64,000 nt of DNA, taken from assembly GCF_017726655.1 (NCBI RefSeq), contig NZ_CP072308.1, positions 2,616,001-2,680,000 of the forward strand. Direction: 5' to 3'. Of this stretch, positions 1-7,795 are shown in pieces (within the stretch, counting starts at the first letter, position 1; each line of letters starts with the position of its first letter). Below the pieces are notes generated by a model. It had not been told where the DNA came from, did no database searches, and saw only the letters and a list, made by a program, of their open reading frames with translations. The translations under genes were made by a program, and so were the position numbers. This stretch comes from Agrobacterium tumefaciens. Its GTDB lineage: Bacteria > Pseudomonadota > Alphaproteobacteria > Rhizobiales > Rhizobiaceae.

Positions 1-2
1 CC

Positions 3-3000
3 TATTTCGCCAAGCCTCTGCAAATCCTGGATGTGGATGGCGCCCGGATTGACGATCTCGGCAGGGGGCTGCGGTAGCGGGGCGGGCGGCAGATCGGTAT
101 CGTAAATCCATGTCAGCCCGAGATGCACGGCAAGCCTGTCGCAGAGATGGCGGATATCGACGGGCTTGGCGATGGCGTCGTTGTGATTGTCATCGCCGGC
201 GCCCGCGACAGCGCCGTCGCCGATATTGGCCGAGAGCATGATGAGCGGGGCCGTCTGACCGGCCTCGCGCAGCTTCGTCACCAGCTGCCAGCCGGTCATG
301 CCGGGCATGGAAATATCGATGAGGAAGAGATCGGGCTTCACCCCTTCGATGAGAGTGAGGCATTCGGGGCCGGATTGCGCCGTCAACACCACGAAATCGA
401 GCGGCGAGAGGACCTGCCGCATCAGCTCGCGGTGATCCTCGTTGTCATCCACCACGACAATGGTGCGGCGTGGACCGGAATAGGAGCGGATCGTTTTTTC
501 CGGCGCCGGCGCCGTGTTTGGCCGGTGGACGGCGGATAGCATGAGGCGCACACGGAAGGTGGAACCCTCGTCCTTTTCGCTGGAGACGGAAATTTCGCCG
601 CCGAGCGTATTGGTCAGAAGCCGGGTGATGGTGAGGCCGAGGCCGAGGCCCGGCATGGGACGTACGCTCTCGGCCTCGCCACGCTGGAAGGGTTCGTAAA
701 TGCGGGCAAGGTCTTTTTCGGCAATGCCGCGGCCGGTATCGGACACGGTGAAGCTGGCCACCTGGCTGCGATAACCGACATCGAAGGTGACGGCGCCTTC
801 GTCCGTGAATTTGATGGCGTTGGAAAGCAGGTTGACGAGGATCTGGCGCAGGCGCTTTTCATCGGTGCGCACATATTGCGGCAGAGCGGGCGAGCGGTCG
901 TGGCGGAATTCCAGCCCCTTGGCCTGCGCCTGCGGGCGGAACATATCGACGATCTGGTCGAGGAAATCCTGGATATTGATCTCGTTGGAATAGACCTGCA
1001 GGCGGCCCGCCTCGATCTTGGAAATATCGAGAAGCCCGTCGATCAGTCCCGACAGGTGGTCGGCCGAGCGGCGGATGACCTTGATCGCCGATTGCCGGGG
1101 AGGGGGGATGGTCTCATCGCGTTCCAAAATCTGGGCGTAACCGAGAACGGCGTTGAGCGGCGTGCGCAGCTCGTGGCTGAGGCCGACGACATAACGGCTT
1201 TTGGCGCGGTTGGCGGCCTCAGCCGTTTCCTTGGCATCCTGAAGGGCGGCGTCGGTCTTCTTGTGGGCAGCGATTTCCTTCAAGAGCAGCGTGTTCTGGC
1301 GCGAGGATTCCTCTTCCGCCACCACCCGGCTGTCATGGGCAAGCACCAGGAACCAGCAGACAATGCCGGCAATGACGGCAAAGACGAAAAACACGATGAG
1401 GATGGTGCGGTTCACCACATCGGCGGTTTCCGGCGAGGCCGTGCCGACCTGATGCGCGATCATGGCCAATATGCCGCCGATGGCGGTGACGGCAATCGCC
1501 GCCGCCATGCCGTAGCGTCCTAGCCGGGTGGCGAGTTTTGCCACCAGCTGTCTCGGCAGGAAGGTCTTGGCGACGGTGGCGACCTGATAGTTCAGCTTTG
1601 CCTTCGGCTTGCACATGTCGTGGCAGCGGCTGTCCAGCGAACAGCAGAGCGAACAGATCGGCGCGGCATAGGCCGGACACCATGCCATGTCCTCCGGCTC
1701 GAAAGGGTGTTCGCAGATGGAGCAGGTGATGCTGCTTTCTGCGCGCCATTGCTGGCGTGGCTTGCGGGCAAGGTAGAATTTGCCCTTGGTGCCCCAGGCA
1801 ATCAGCGGCGATGCGGTGAAGGCGACAATGAGGGTGAGATAGGGCGCGAGCGAGGCGGCGAGCGGGCCGAAAGTGCCGAAATGCGCCATCAGCGCAATGG
1901 TGGCGGAAAGCGCCATGGAGCCGACGCCAACGGGATTGATGTCATAGAGATGGGCACGCTTGAACTCGATTCCTGATGGGGCAAGGCCGAGCGGCTTGTT
2001 GATGAAGAGATCGGCCGAGATGGTGCAGAGCCACGCCATGGCGATGATGGAGAAGATGCCGAGCGTTTCCTCGAGCAGCCGGTAGATGCCAAGTTCCATC
2101 AACAGCAGCGCAATCGCCACATTGAACACCAGCCAGACGACGCGGCCGGGGTGGCTGTGGGTGAGGCGGGAAAAGAAATTCGACCAGGCGAGCGAGCCCG
2201 CATAGGCATTCATGACGTTGATCTTCAGCTGCGAGACGACCACGAAAGCGACCATCAGCAGCATGGCTGCCGTCTGATTGGGGATCATGTAACCGAAGGC
2301 GGTGAGATACATCTGCGCCGGGTCGGCGGCGCGATCCACCGAGACGCCGGAACTGAAGGTCAGCACGACGAGGAACGAACCGGCCAAGAGCTTCGGTACG
2401 CCAACGACGACCCAGCCTGCACCGGCCAGAAACACCGCGATGCGGTGGCGCAGGCGGCTCTGGCCCTCGGCTGGCAGGAAGCGCAGGAAGTCCACCTGTT
2501 CGCCGATCTGCGACATCAGCGCCAGAATGACCGCCGAGGCCGCGCCGAACTCCACGAGATTGAAATCCGCCACGGTGCCCGGCGGGCCGGATGCATGGTG
2601 GATACCGGCAAAAGCGCGCCACAGATCGTATTTCTCCCAGTCCATCAGGGCGATGAAGATGAAGGGCAGGATGTTGAGGACGATCCAGAAAGGCTGGGTG
2701 ACGATCTGGAAACGGCTGATGAGCCGCACGCCATGGGTGACGAGTGGAATGACCATGACGGCGGAGATGATGTAGCCGATCCACAAGGGAATGCCGAGCG
2801 CAAGCTCCAGCGCGCCGGACATGATCGAGGCCTCGATCGCGAAGAGCATGAAGGTGAAGGCGGCGTAAATCAGCGAGGTGATGGTGGAGCCGATGTAACC
2901 AAAGCTTGCGCCGCGTGTCAGCAGATCGATATCGACGCCATGGCGGATGGCATAACGGCTGATCGGCAGGCCGACGGCCAACATGGCGACGGCAGCGACA

Positions 3001-3230
3001 AGGATGGCGTAAAAAGCGTTGGTGGTGCCGTAGGAGAGCGTGATGGCGCCGCCGATGGCTTCCAGCGCCAGAAAGGAAATCGCGCCGATGGCGGTGTGGG
3101 AAATGCGGTTGGAGGAAAATTGCCGGGCGCTCTTGGCGGTAAAGCGCAATGCATAATCTTCCAGCGTCTGGTTGGCGACCCAGCGGTTATATTCGCGCCT
3201 GACGGGGATGATGCGTTGACGTGCCGCCAT
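3..3230 (-). CDS. NCS1-permease/hybrid histidine kinase fusion (partial, C-terminus beyond window)
   Basis: A membrane sensor kinase of at least 1076 residues; the reading frame is open to the left edge, so the C-terminus is missing. Residues about 30-480 read as a 12-helix NCS1 (purine-cytosine permease family) transporter. Residues 503-540 hold eight cysteines (503, 506, 518, 526, 529, 530, 536, 540), a probable zinc-binding cluster. Two more membrane helices follow (about 574-592 and 605-632), then HisKA with the SHELRTPLN box (H686), HATPase_c (N box near 800, DTGRG near 828, GLGLGL near 864), and a receiver domain with DD near 925 and phospho-acceptor D972. Permease-kinase fusions are known (CbrA type uses an SSS permease), so it probably senses or transports its ligand and signals by phosphorelay. 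It lies 31 bp downstream of the SDR gene and is probably cotranscribed. Ligand unknown; a nucleobase-like compound is inference from the permease family. Confidence 0.88.
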   Translation of the reverse strand, partial: MAARQRIIPVRREYNRWVANQTLEDYALRFTAKSARQFSSNRISHTAIGAISFLALEAIGGAITLSYGTTNAFYAILVAAVAMLAVGLPISRYAIRHGVDIDLLTRGASFGYIGSTITSLIYAAFTFMLFAIEASIMSGALELALGIPLWIGYIISAVMVIPLVTHGVRLISRFQIVTQPFWIVLNILPFIFIALMDWEKYDLWRAFAGIHHASGPPGTVADFNLVEFGAASAVILALMSQIGEQVDFLRFLPAEGQSRLRHRIAVFLAGAGWVVVGVPKLLAGSFLVVLTFSSGVSVDRAADPAQMYLTAFGYMIPNQTAAMLLMVAFVVVSQLKINVMNAYAGSLAWSNFFSRLTHSHPGRVVWLVFNVAIALLLMELGIYRLLEETLGIFSIIAMAWLCTISADLFINKPLGLAPSGIEFKRAHLYDINPVGVGSMALSATIALMAHFGTFGPLAASLAPYLTLIVAFTASPLIAWGTKGKFYLARKPRQQWRAESSITCSICEHPFEPEDMAWCPAYAAPICSLCCSLDSRCHDMCKPKAKLNYQVATVAKTFLPRQLVAKLATRLGRYGMAAAIAVTAIGGILAMIAHQVGTASPETADVVNRTILIVFFVFAVIAGIVCWFLVLAHDSRVVAEEESSRQNTLLLKEIAAHKKTDAALQDAKETAEAANRAKSRYVVGLSHELRTPLNAVLGYAQILERDETIPPPRQSAIKVIRRSADHLSGLIDGLLDISKIEAGRLQVYSNEINIQDFLDQIVDMFRPQAQAKGLEFRHDRSPALPQYVRTDEKRLRQILVNLLSNAIKFTDEGAVTFDVGYRSQVASFTVSDTGRGIAEKDLARIYEPFQRGEAESVRPMPGLGLGLTITRLLTNTLGGEISVSSEKDEGSTFRVRLMLSAVHRPNTAPAPEKTIRSYSGPRRTIVVVDDNEDHRELMRQVLSPLDFVVLTAQSGPECLTLIEGVKPDLFLIDISMPGMTGWQLVTKLREAGQTAPLIMLSANIGDGAVAGAGDDNHNDAIAKPVDIRHLCDRLAVHLGLTWIYDTDLPPAPLPQPPAEIVNPGAIHIQDLQRLGEI

Positions 3231-3261
3231 GGCTATCGAGCGCCTTTCCGCAAGGGGCTTC

Positions 3262-4032
3262 TCACAGCCGCACCGACATGCCGCCATCCACCGTCAGCAC
3301 ATGGCCGTTGACGAAGGAGGCCGCGTCGCTGGCCAGAAACAGGGCCGCACCGGCAATCTCGTCCGGTCTGCCCCAGCGTTCCAGCGGCACGCGCAGCTTG
3401 GCGAAGGCCACCATCTCAGGATTTTCGGAAAGCGCGGCATTGGTTTCCGTCGCAAACATGCCCGGCGCAATGGCGTTGCTGGTGATGCCACGCGCGCCGT
3501 ATTCCACGGCAATGGCGCGCATCAGCCCGGTCAGCCCCTGTTTGGCGACGGGGTAGATCGCATCGCCGGGTCGGACGATATGGCCGAGAATGGAGGTGAT
3601 GGTGATGATGCGGCCATAGGCTTTTGCCGCCATGGCTTCCGCCGCATCCCGCGACAGGGAAATGGAGGAGGTGAGGTCGGTGCGGATCAATTCCAGCACG
3701 TCCTCATCGGTGAATTCGGCAAGCGGGCGGCGGTCGCGCGCGCCGACATTGTTGACGAGAATATCGAGGTGGCCGAGTTCGCTCATGATGCGGTGGACGA
3801 GCGCCGCCCCGGCTTTGGTATCGGCAATATCGAAGGCGGCATAATCCGCCTTGCCGCCTGCCTTGCGCAACGAGTCGACCGCCTGTTGCAGCGTCTCGGC
3901 ATTGCGGCCGGTCAGCCAGACATGGGCGCCCGCTTCGGCAAAGGCCTTGGCGATTTCAAGACCCAGACCCCGGCCGCTGCCGGTGATGATGGCGCTGCGG
4001 TTTTCGAGAGAGAATTTCTGGAGAATGCCCAT
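3262..4032 (-). CDS. SDR family NAD(P)-dependent oxidoreductase
   Basis: A classical short-chain dehydrogenase of 256 residues, the usual family length. The dinucleotide-binding TGSGRGLG lies at residues 17-24, NNVG at 94-97, and the catalytic set is S147, Y160 and K164 (YPVAK). The C-terminus has the typical NGHVLTVDGG segment. The closest well-known relatives are gluconate 5-dehydrogenase-like enzymes, but the substrate cannot be read from sequence. It lies just upstream of the permease-kinase gene on the same strand with a 31-bp gap, which suggests one transcript. The pairing could mean the dehydrogenase acts on the compound the kinase detects, but that is only inference. Confidence 0.88.
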   Translation of the reverse strand: MGILQKFSLENRSAIITGSGRGLGLEIAKAFAEAGAHVWLTGRNAETLQQAVDSLRKAGGKADYAAFDIADTKAGAALVHRIMSELGHLDILVNNVGARDRRPLAEFTDEDVLELIRTDLTSSISLSRDAAEAMAAKAYGRIITITSILGHIVRPGDAIYPVAKQGLTGLMRAIAVEYGARGITSNAIAPGMFATETNAALSENPEMVAFAKLRVPLERWGRPDEIAGAALFLASDAASFVNGHVLTVDGGMSVRL

Positions 4033-4146
4033 CGCTCACCTTCTTGCTTGACGTGCCGAAACTTCTTGGAGTTCGCGAAGGAAGAATATGCCGCGTTGGG
4101 CAGAGAGCGAAAGGTCGCCCGTCCGGCCCGACCGTTCGGTGGACAG

Positions 4147-4179
4147 AAAAATGGCGTCGCCCGGTTCGGGCGACGCCAT
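4147..4179 (-). terminator. Rho-independent terminator of glnII
   Basis: A perfect 13-bp inverted repeat (4151-4163 with 4167-4179, three-base loop) lies 11 bases past the glnII stop. Read on the minus strand it is followed by a run of T residues. It also sits downstream of nothing on the plus strand, so it serves glnII. Confidence 0.85.
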
Positions 4180-4189
4180 CAGTTCGATA

Positions 4190-5224
4190 TCAGGCAGCAG
4201 CCGACTTTGCGAGCGGCACTTCCGCGATCGTCTTCAGAACGACGGAAGCGATCTGATAGGGGCACCCTTGAGAGTTCGGACGACGGTCTTCGAGGTAACC
4301 CTTGTAACCGTTGTTGACGAAGGAGTGCGGAACGCGGATCGACGCGCCACGATCTGCCACGCCATAGGAGAACTTGTTCCACGGAGCGGTTTCGTGCTTG
4401 CCGGTCAGGCGCAGGTGGTTGTCCGGACCGTAAACGTCGATGTGCTCTTTCCAGTTCTTGGCAAAAGCAGCCATGAGGGCTTCGAAATAGTCCTTGCCGC
4501 CAACTTCACGCATGTACTTGGTGGAGAAGTTGCAGTGCATGCCCGAACCGTTCCAGTCGGTGTCGCCCAGCGGCTTGCAATGGAATTCGACGTCGATGCC
4601 ATACTGTTCGCAAAGGCGCAGCAGCAGGTAACGAGCGATCCAGATCTGGTCGGCGGCGCGCTTGGAGCCCTTGCCGAAAATCTGGAATTCCCACTGGCCC
4701 TTGGCCACTTCGGCGTTGATACCTTCGTGGTTGATGCCGGCTTCGAGGCAGAGATCGAGGTGCTCTTCAACGATTTCGCGGGCAACCGAACCGACGTTCT
4801 TGAAGCCGACGCCGGTGTAGTAAGGACCCTGCGGAGCCGGGTAACCCTGTTCCGGGAAGCCGAGCGGGCGGCCGTCCTGGTAGAAGAAGTATTCCTGCTC
4901 GAAGCCGAACCATGCATCTTCGTCGTCGAGGATGGTTGCGCGGCTGTTCGACGGATGCGGAGTGACGCCATCGGGCATCATGACTTCGCACATGACGAGC
5001 GCGCCGTTGGAGCGGGCCGGATCCGGGTAGATCGCGACGGGCTTCAGCACGCAATCGGAGGAGTGGCCTTCGGCCTGCTGCGTGGAGGAGCCGTCAAAGC
5101 CCCAAAGCGGCAGCTGCTCGAGTGTCGGGAATTCATCGAATTCCTTGATCTGGGTCTTGCCGCGCAGGTTGGGGACCGGCTTGTATCCGTCCAGCCAGAT
5201 GTACTCGAGTTTGAACTTAGTCAT
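4190..5224 (-). CDS. glnII: Glutamine synthetase type II
   Basis: ATP-dependent ligation of ammonia to glutamate. At 344 residues it is the short eukaryote-like GSII rather than the roughly 470-residue GlnA, and no adenylylation loop is present. Visible motifs are the N-terminal LEYIWLDGY and LPLWGFDGSST, the metal/glutamate-binding WFGFEQEYFF, NAEVAKGQWEFQ, the ATP-site HCKPLGDTDWNGSG-type stretch, and IRVPHSFVNNGYKGYLEDRRP. In rhizobia GSII is expressed under nitrogen limitation through NtrC and sigma-54, and a matching promoter is present upstream. A gstI-like gene is divergent. The gene fits the surrounding nitrogen-scavenging functions. Confidence 0.97.
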   Translation of the reverse strand: MTKFKLEYIWLDGYKPVPNLRGKTQIKEFDEFPTLEQLPLWGFDGSSTQQAEGHSSDCVLKPVAIYPDPARSNGALVMCEVMMPDGVTPHPSNSRATILDDEDAWFGFEQEYFFYQDGRPLGFPEQGYPAPQGPYYTGVGFKNVGSVAREIVEEHLDLCLEAGINHEGINAEVAKGQWEFQIFGKGSKRAADQIWIARYLLLRLCEQYGIDVEFHCKPLGDTDWNGSGMHCNFSTKYMREVGGKDYFEALMAAFAKNWKEHIDVYGPDNHLRLTGKHETAPWNKFSYGVADRGASIRVPHSFVNNGYKGYLEDRRPNSQGCPYQIASVVLKTIAEVPLAKSAAA

Positions 5225-5714
5225 TACGAACCTCTCATAGGTAACAATGCGAAGCCTTGAGGCCTCCCGTGGCTTTCACCACCGGAAGCGCATTCGCTTT
5301 CAAGGGCTGACACGTTAGATGCATGCCGCGTGCCAGATTGGCGCTATCCGGCGATTTTTTCGAAAATTCTTTCAGCCGCATATTGGTCGGACAGGTGCCG
5401 GCTCCCTCATTCTTGCTTCTGTTGCGGCGCAGCACGACAAAACACCCCTCAAGTTTCATCATTGAATCCTGATAGATAGCGCACAGCACCGCGAGACGCG
5501 CCATGCTGTAATGCAGCAAATTCAATTGCGCGCGAGGGATTGGCATTTGCCCTAAAAACCAGCGCTTCCGGAATGGTTTTTCTTGTCGAAAGTGCGATTT
5601 ATGCCTATATTTTTCGCAACGTGATTTTTTTTTAATCAAAGGGAGCGAATCCGGCTTTCACGGGTTTGACTTCATGACCAAGTGCTTCGATGCAAACAGA
5701 GTGAGATGACCGAA
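5225..5714. other. Divergent regulatory region between glnII and gstI-like gene
   Basis: No gene with coding character is visible on either strand. The region holds the glnII sigma-54 promoter and an AT-rich stretch (about 5570-5645) that probably contains the promoter of the small divergent gene. The open minus-strand frame crossing it overlaps the promoter and is not considered real. Confidence 0.6.
5320..5335 (-). promoter_or_regulatory. Sigma-54 (-24/-12) promoter for glnII
   Basis: On the minus strand the sequence TGGCACGCGGCATGCA matches the RpoN consensus TGGCAC-N5-TTGC at all but one position, with the obligatory GG-N10-GC spacing. The predicted start lies about 85 bases before the glnII ATG. 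Rhizobial glnII genes are NtrC/sigma-54 controlled, which agrees. No confident NtrC dimer site was identified; TGCTG-N5-CAGCA near 5502-5516 is a weak inverted repeat upstream. Confidence 0.82.
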
Positions 5715-5912
5715 ATGGCGACTGGCTTTCATCGTGAGACGGCAACGATCTACCAATTCCCTGTTGGCGGGCGGACTGGCGTGTCCAAGTTCCGTCCTGA
5801 TGGTTTGAGCGACCTCGAACGCGAGGCAAGACAACCTCATGTGGATTTTGGCTCCTGGTATCATGACGAGGCGATCCGGGACGAAGAAAGCGACCGCAAG
5901 CCGCATTCTTGA
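5715..5912 (+). CDS. gstI: GstI-like / DUF2735 small protein
   Basis: A 65-residue soluble protein beginning MATGFHRETATIYQFPVGG and ending in a GSWYHDEAIRDEE-type tail. The HRE-x-A-x-IYQFP start and the SWYHDEAI box are what I know from DUF2735 proteins of rhizobia. In Rhizobium leguminosarum a 63-residue protein, GstI, is divergent from glnII and inhibits translation of glnII mRNA. Size and position match here, so the gene is probably gstI. The start at 5715 is preferred because AGTGAG lies nine bases upstream; an in-frame ATG at 5706 is possible. That DUF2735 and GstI are the same family is from memory. Confidence 0.72.
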   Translation: MATGFHRETATIYQFPVGGRTGVSKFRPDGLSDLEREARQPHVDFGSWYHDEAIRDEESDRKPHS

Positions 5913-5932
5913 TGTGAGACAGTGCCGCGAAT

Positions 5933-6055
5933 TTCTTCTCTCCGAGGGGGAGAAGGTAGCCCGAAGGGTCGGATGAGGGGCAAGCTCTCCGTATATATTG
6001 ACGCTCGCCCCCTCATCCCGCTGCCGCGGACTTCTCCCCGGCGGGGAGAAGAAAC
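5933..6055. repeat. RIME-like intergenic palindromic repeat, family A copy 1
   Basis: Two palindromic arms (TTCTTCTC..GAGAAGG and CTTCTCCCC..GGGGAGAAG) flank GGTCGGATGAGGGG and its near-complement. The same element recurs near 21.8, 24.5, 32.7 and 36.0 kb. Architecture resembles Rhizobium-specific intergenic mosaic elements (RIME); the name is by resemblance. Confidence 0.8.
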
Positions 6056-6118
6056 AAGCTGAGGCGTCTCGCTCTGCATATCACCCCACACTTCCCCTGC
6101 ACCTTTCGCCACCCCGCC

Positions 6119-6134
6119 TACGTCAATTGACGTA
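6119..6134. promoter_or_regulatory. Perfect 16-bp palindrome upstream of urtA, candidate operator
   Basis: TACGTCAATTGACGTA is an exact palindrome about 98 bases before the urtA start, between the RIME-like repeat and the gene. Size and symmetry fit a dimeric regulator site. No regulator can be assigned; the half site is not the sigma-54 or FNR consensus. Confidence 0.45.
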
Positions 6135-6231
6135 TACGGTTTCGCGCTCACGAGATCGATAGTCTCTCCAGCAGCGGCCGAAGATGCCGCTGAGCCTCGC
6201 CAAGAGGCCAACAAGGAGAGGGGTCCTTCCG

Positions 6232-7521
6232 ATGATGTTCCGCAAGACGCTCAGTGCCGCGCTGCTTGGCGCAATCCTGTCCACCACCGCCTTCCATGGC
6301 GCCTTTGCTGCCGATGATACGATCAAGGTCGGCGTGCTGCATTCTCTTTCCGGCACCATGGCCATTTCAGAGACCACGCTGAAAGATGCCATGCTGATGC
6401 TCATCGACGAGCAGAACAAGAAGGGCGGCGTTCTCGGCAAGAAGCTTGAAGCTGTCGTGGTCGATCCGGCCTCCGACTGGCCGCTTTTCGCCGAAAAGGC
6501 CCGCCAGTTGATTTCGCAGGACAAGGTCGCCGCCGTTTTCGGCTGCTGGACGTCTTCCTCGCGTAAATCCGTTCTGCCTGTTTTCGAAGAGCTGAACTCG
6601 ATCCTGTTCTACCCGGTTCAGTATGAGGGTGAAGAATCCTCGCGCAATATCTTCTACACGGGCGCCGCCCCCAACCAGCAAGCCATTCCGGCCGTCGATT
6701 ACCTCGCCAATACCGAAGGCGTCGAGCGCTGGGTTCTGGCCGGCACGGACTATGTCTATCCGCAGACCACCAACAAGATCCTGAAGGCCTACCTGATGTC
6801 GAAGGGCGTCAAGGAAGAGGACATCATGATCAACTACACGCCGTTCGGTCACTCCGACTGGCAGACGATCGTGTCCGACATCAAGAAATTCGGTTCGGCC
6901 GGCAAGAAGACCGCCGTGGTTTCCACCATCAATGGTGACGCCAACGTGCCCTTCTACAAGGAACTGGCCAACCAGGGCATCAAGGCCGAAGATATTCCGG
7001 TCGTCGCCTTCTCCGTGGGTGAAGAAGAGCTTGCCGGTCTCGATACCGCGCCGCTGGTTGGCCACCTTGCCGCCTGGAACTACTTCCAGTCCGTCGATGC
7101 GCCCGTCAATGCCGAGTTCATCAAGACCTGGCATGCCTTCACCAAGAACGACAAGCGCGTGACCAACGACCCGATGGAAGCCGCCTATATCGGCTTCAAC
7201 GCCTGGGTAAAGGCCGTCGAATCCGCCGGCACGACCGATACGGACAAGGTTCTGGACAGCATCATCGGCGTTTCCGTGCCGAACCTTTCGGGTGGTTATT
7301 CCACCGTCATGCCGAACCACCACATCACCAAGCCGGTGCTGATCGGTGAAATCCAGGCTGACGGCCAGTTTGAGATCGTACAGCAGACACCGCAGGTGGT
7401 GGGCGACGAATGGTCGGATTACCTGCCGGATTCGAAGGATCTGATCTCTGATTGGAGAAAGCCGATGTCCTGCGGCAACTTCAACGTGGCCACGGGCAAG
7501 TGCGGCGGCAAGGGTAGCTGA
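6232..7521 (+). CDS. urtA: Urea ABC transporter substrate-binding protein
   Basis: Periplasmic receptor of the Urt urea importer, 429 residues. The signal peptide runs MMFRKTLSAALLGAILSTT to cleavage at AFA-ADDT. The mature part begins IKVGVLHSLSGTMAISE, typical of the UrtA/FmdD branch of Leu/Ile/Val-binding-type receptors, and contains FGCWTSSSRKSVLPVFE and FYPVQYEGEE blocks seen in UrtA. The C-terminal CGNFNVATGKCGG carries two cysteines. The ATG at 6232 is preferred because it opens the signal peptide and follows AAGGAG; the in-frame ATG at 6184 lacks a ribosome site. First gene of a five-gene urt operon; ammonia from urea is made by the urease locus downstream. Confidence 0.93.
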   Translation: MMFRKTLSAALLGAILSTTAFHGAFAADDTIKVGVLHSLSGTMAISETTLKDAMLMLIDEQNKKGGVLGKKLEAVVVDPASDWPLFAEKARQLISQDKVAAVFGCWTSSSRKSVLPVFEELNSILFYPVQYEGEESSRNIFYTGAAPNQQAIPAVDYLANTEGVERWVLAGTDYVYPQTTNKILKAYLMSKGVKEEDIMINYTPFGHSDWQTIVSDIKKFGSAGKKTAVVSTINGDANVPFYKELANQGIKAEDIPVVAFSVGEEELAGLDTAPLVGHLAAWNYFQSVDAPVNAEFIKTWHAFTKNDKRVTNDPMEAAYIGFNAWVKAVESAGTTDTDKVLDSIIGVSVPNLSGGYSTVMPNHHITKPVLIGEIQADGQFEIVQQTPQVVGDEWSDYLPDSKDLISDWRKPMSCGNFNVATGKCGGKGS

Positions 7522-7590
7522 TAGGAGCTTGGGTTGAGGGCCGCTCCCTCGTTGGGGCGGCGCTTCAATCGTTGAAAACTGAGCAAGCAT

Positions 7591-7741
7591 GCCCCCCTCT
7601 GCCCTGCCGGGCATCTCCACAAGTGGGGAGATCGCCTCGTAGTGAGGCCCCGCATTTCTCGTTGGTCGCGATGGAGCGACGTAGGTGCACCTTGCCGATC
7701 TCCCTCCTTGTGGGGAGATGCCCGGCAGGGCAGAGGGGGGT
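7591..7741. repeat. RIME-like palindromic repeat, family B copy 1 (urtA-urtB gap)
   Basis: Outer arms (CCCCCTCTGCCCTGCCGGGC and its complement) are exact inverted repeats about 100 bp apart, each followed by a smaller GGGGAGATC-type palindrome. As RNA it would fold into a long stem between urtA and urtB. The same element recurs at 11.36 kb. Confidence 0.85.
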
Positions 7742-7795
7742 AAGCCGCATACTCATCGCCAGATAAAATACACGGCCGCCCTAAGGACCCCCGAC

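Noticed and set aside
2151..4317. Long plus-strand ORFs opposite the kinase and SDR genes
   Set aside because: Antisense of conserved domains; no motifs and no ribosome sites.
5235..5639. Minus-strand ORF of 134 residues upstream of glnII
   Set aside because: It overlaps the sigma-54 promoter and has no coding signal.
6367..7620. 417-residue minus-strand ORF opposite urtA
   Set aside because: It is the antisense of a well-conserved binding-protein gene and ends in a palindromic repeat; composition is a GC shadow.
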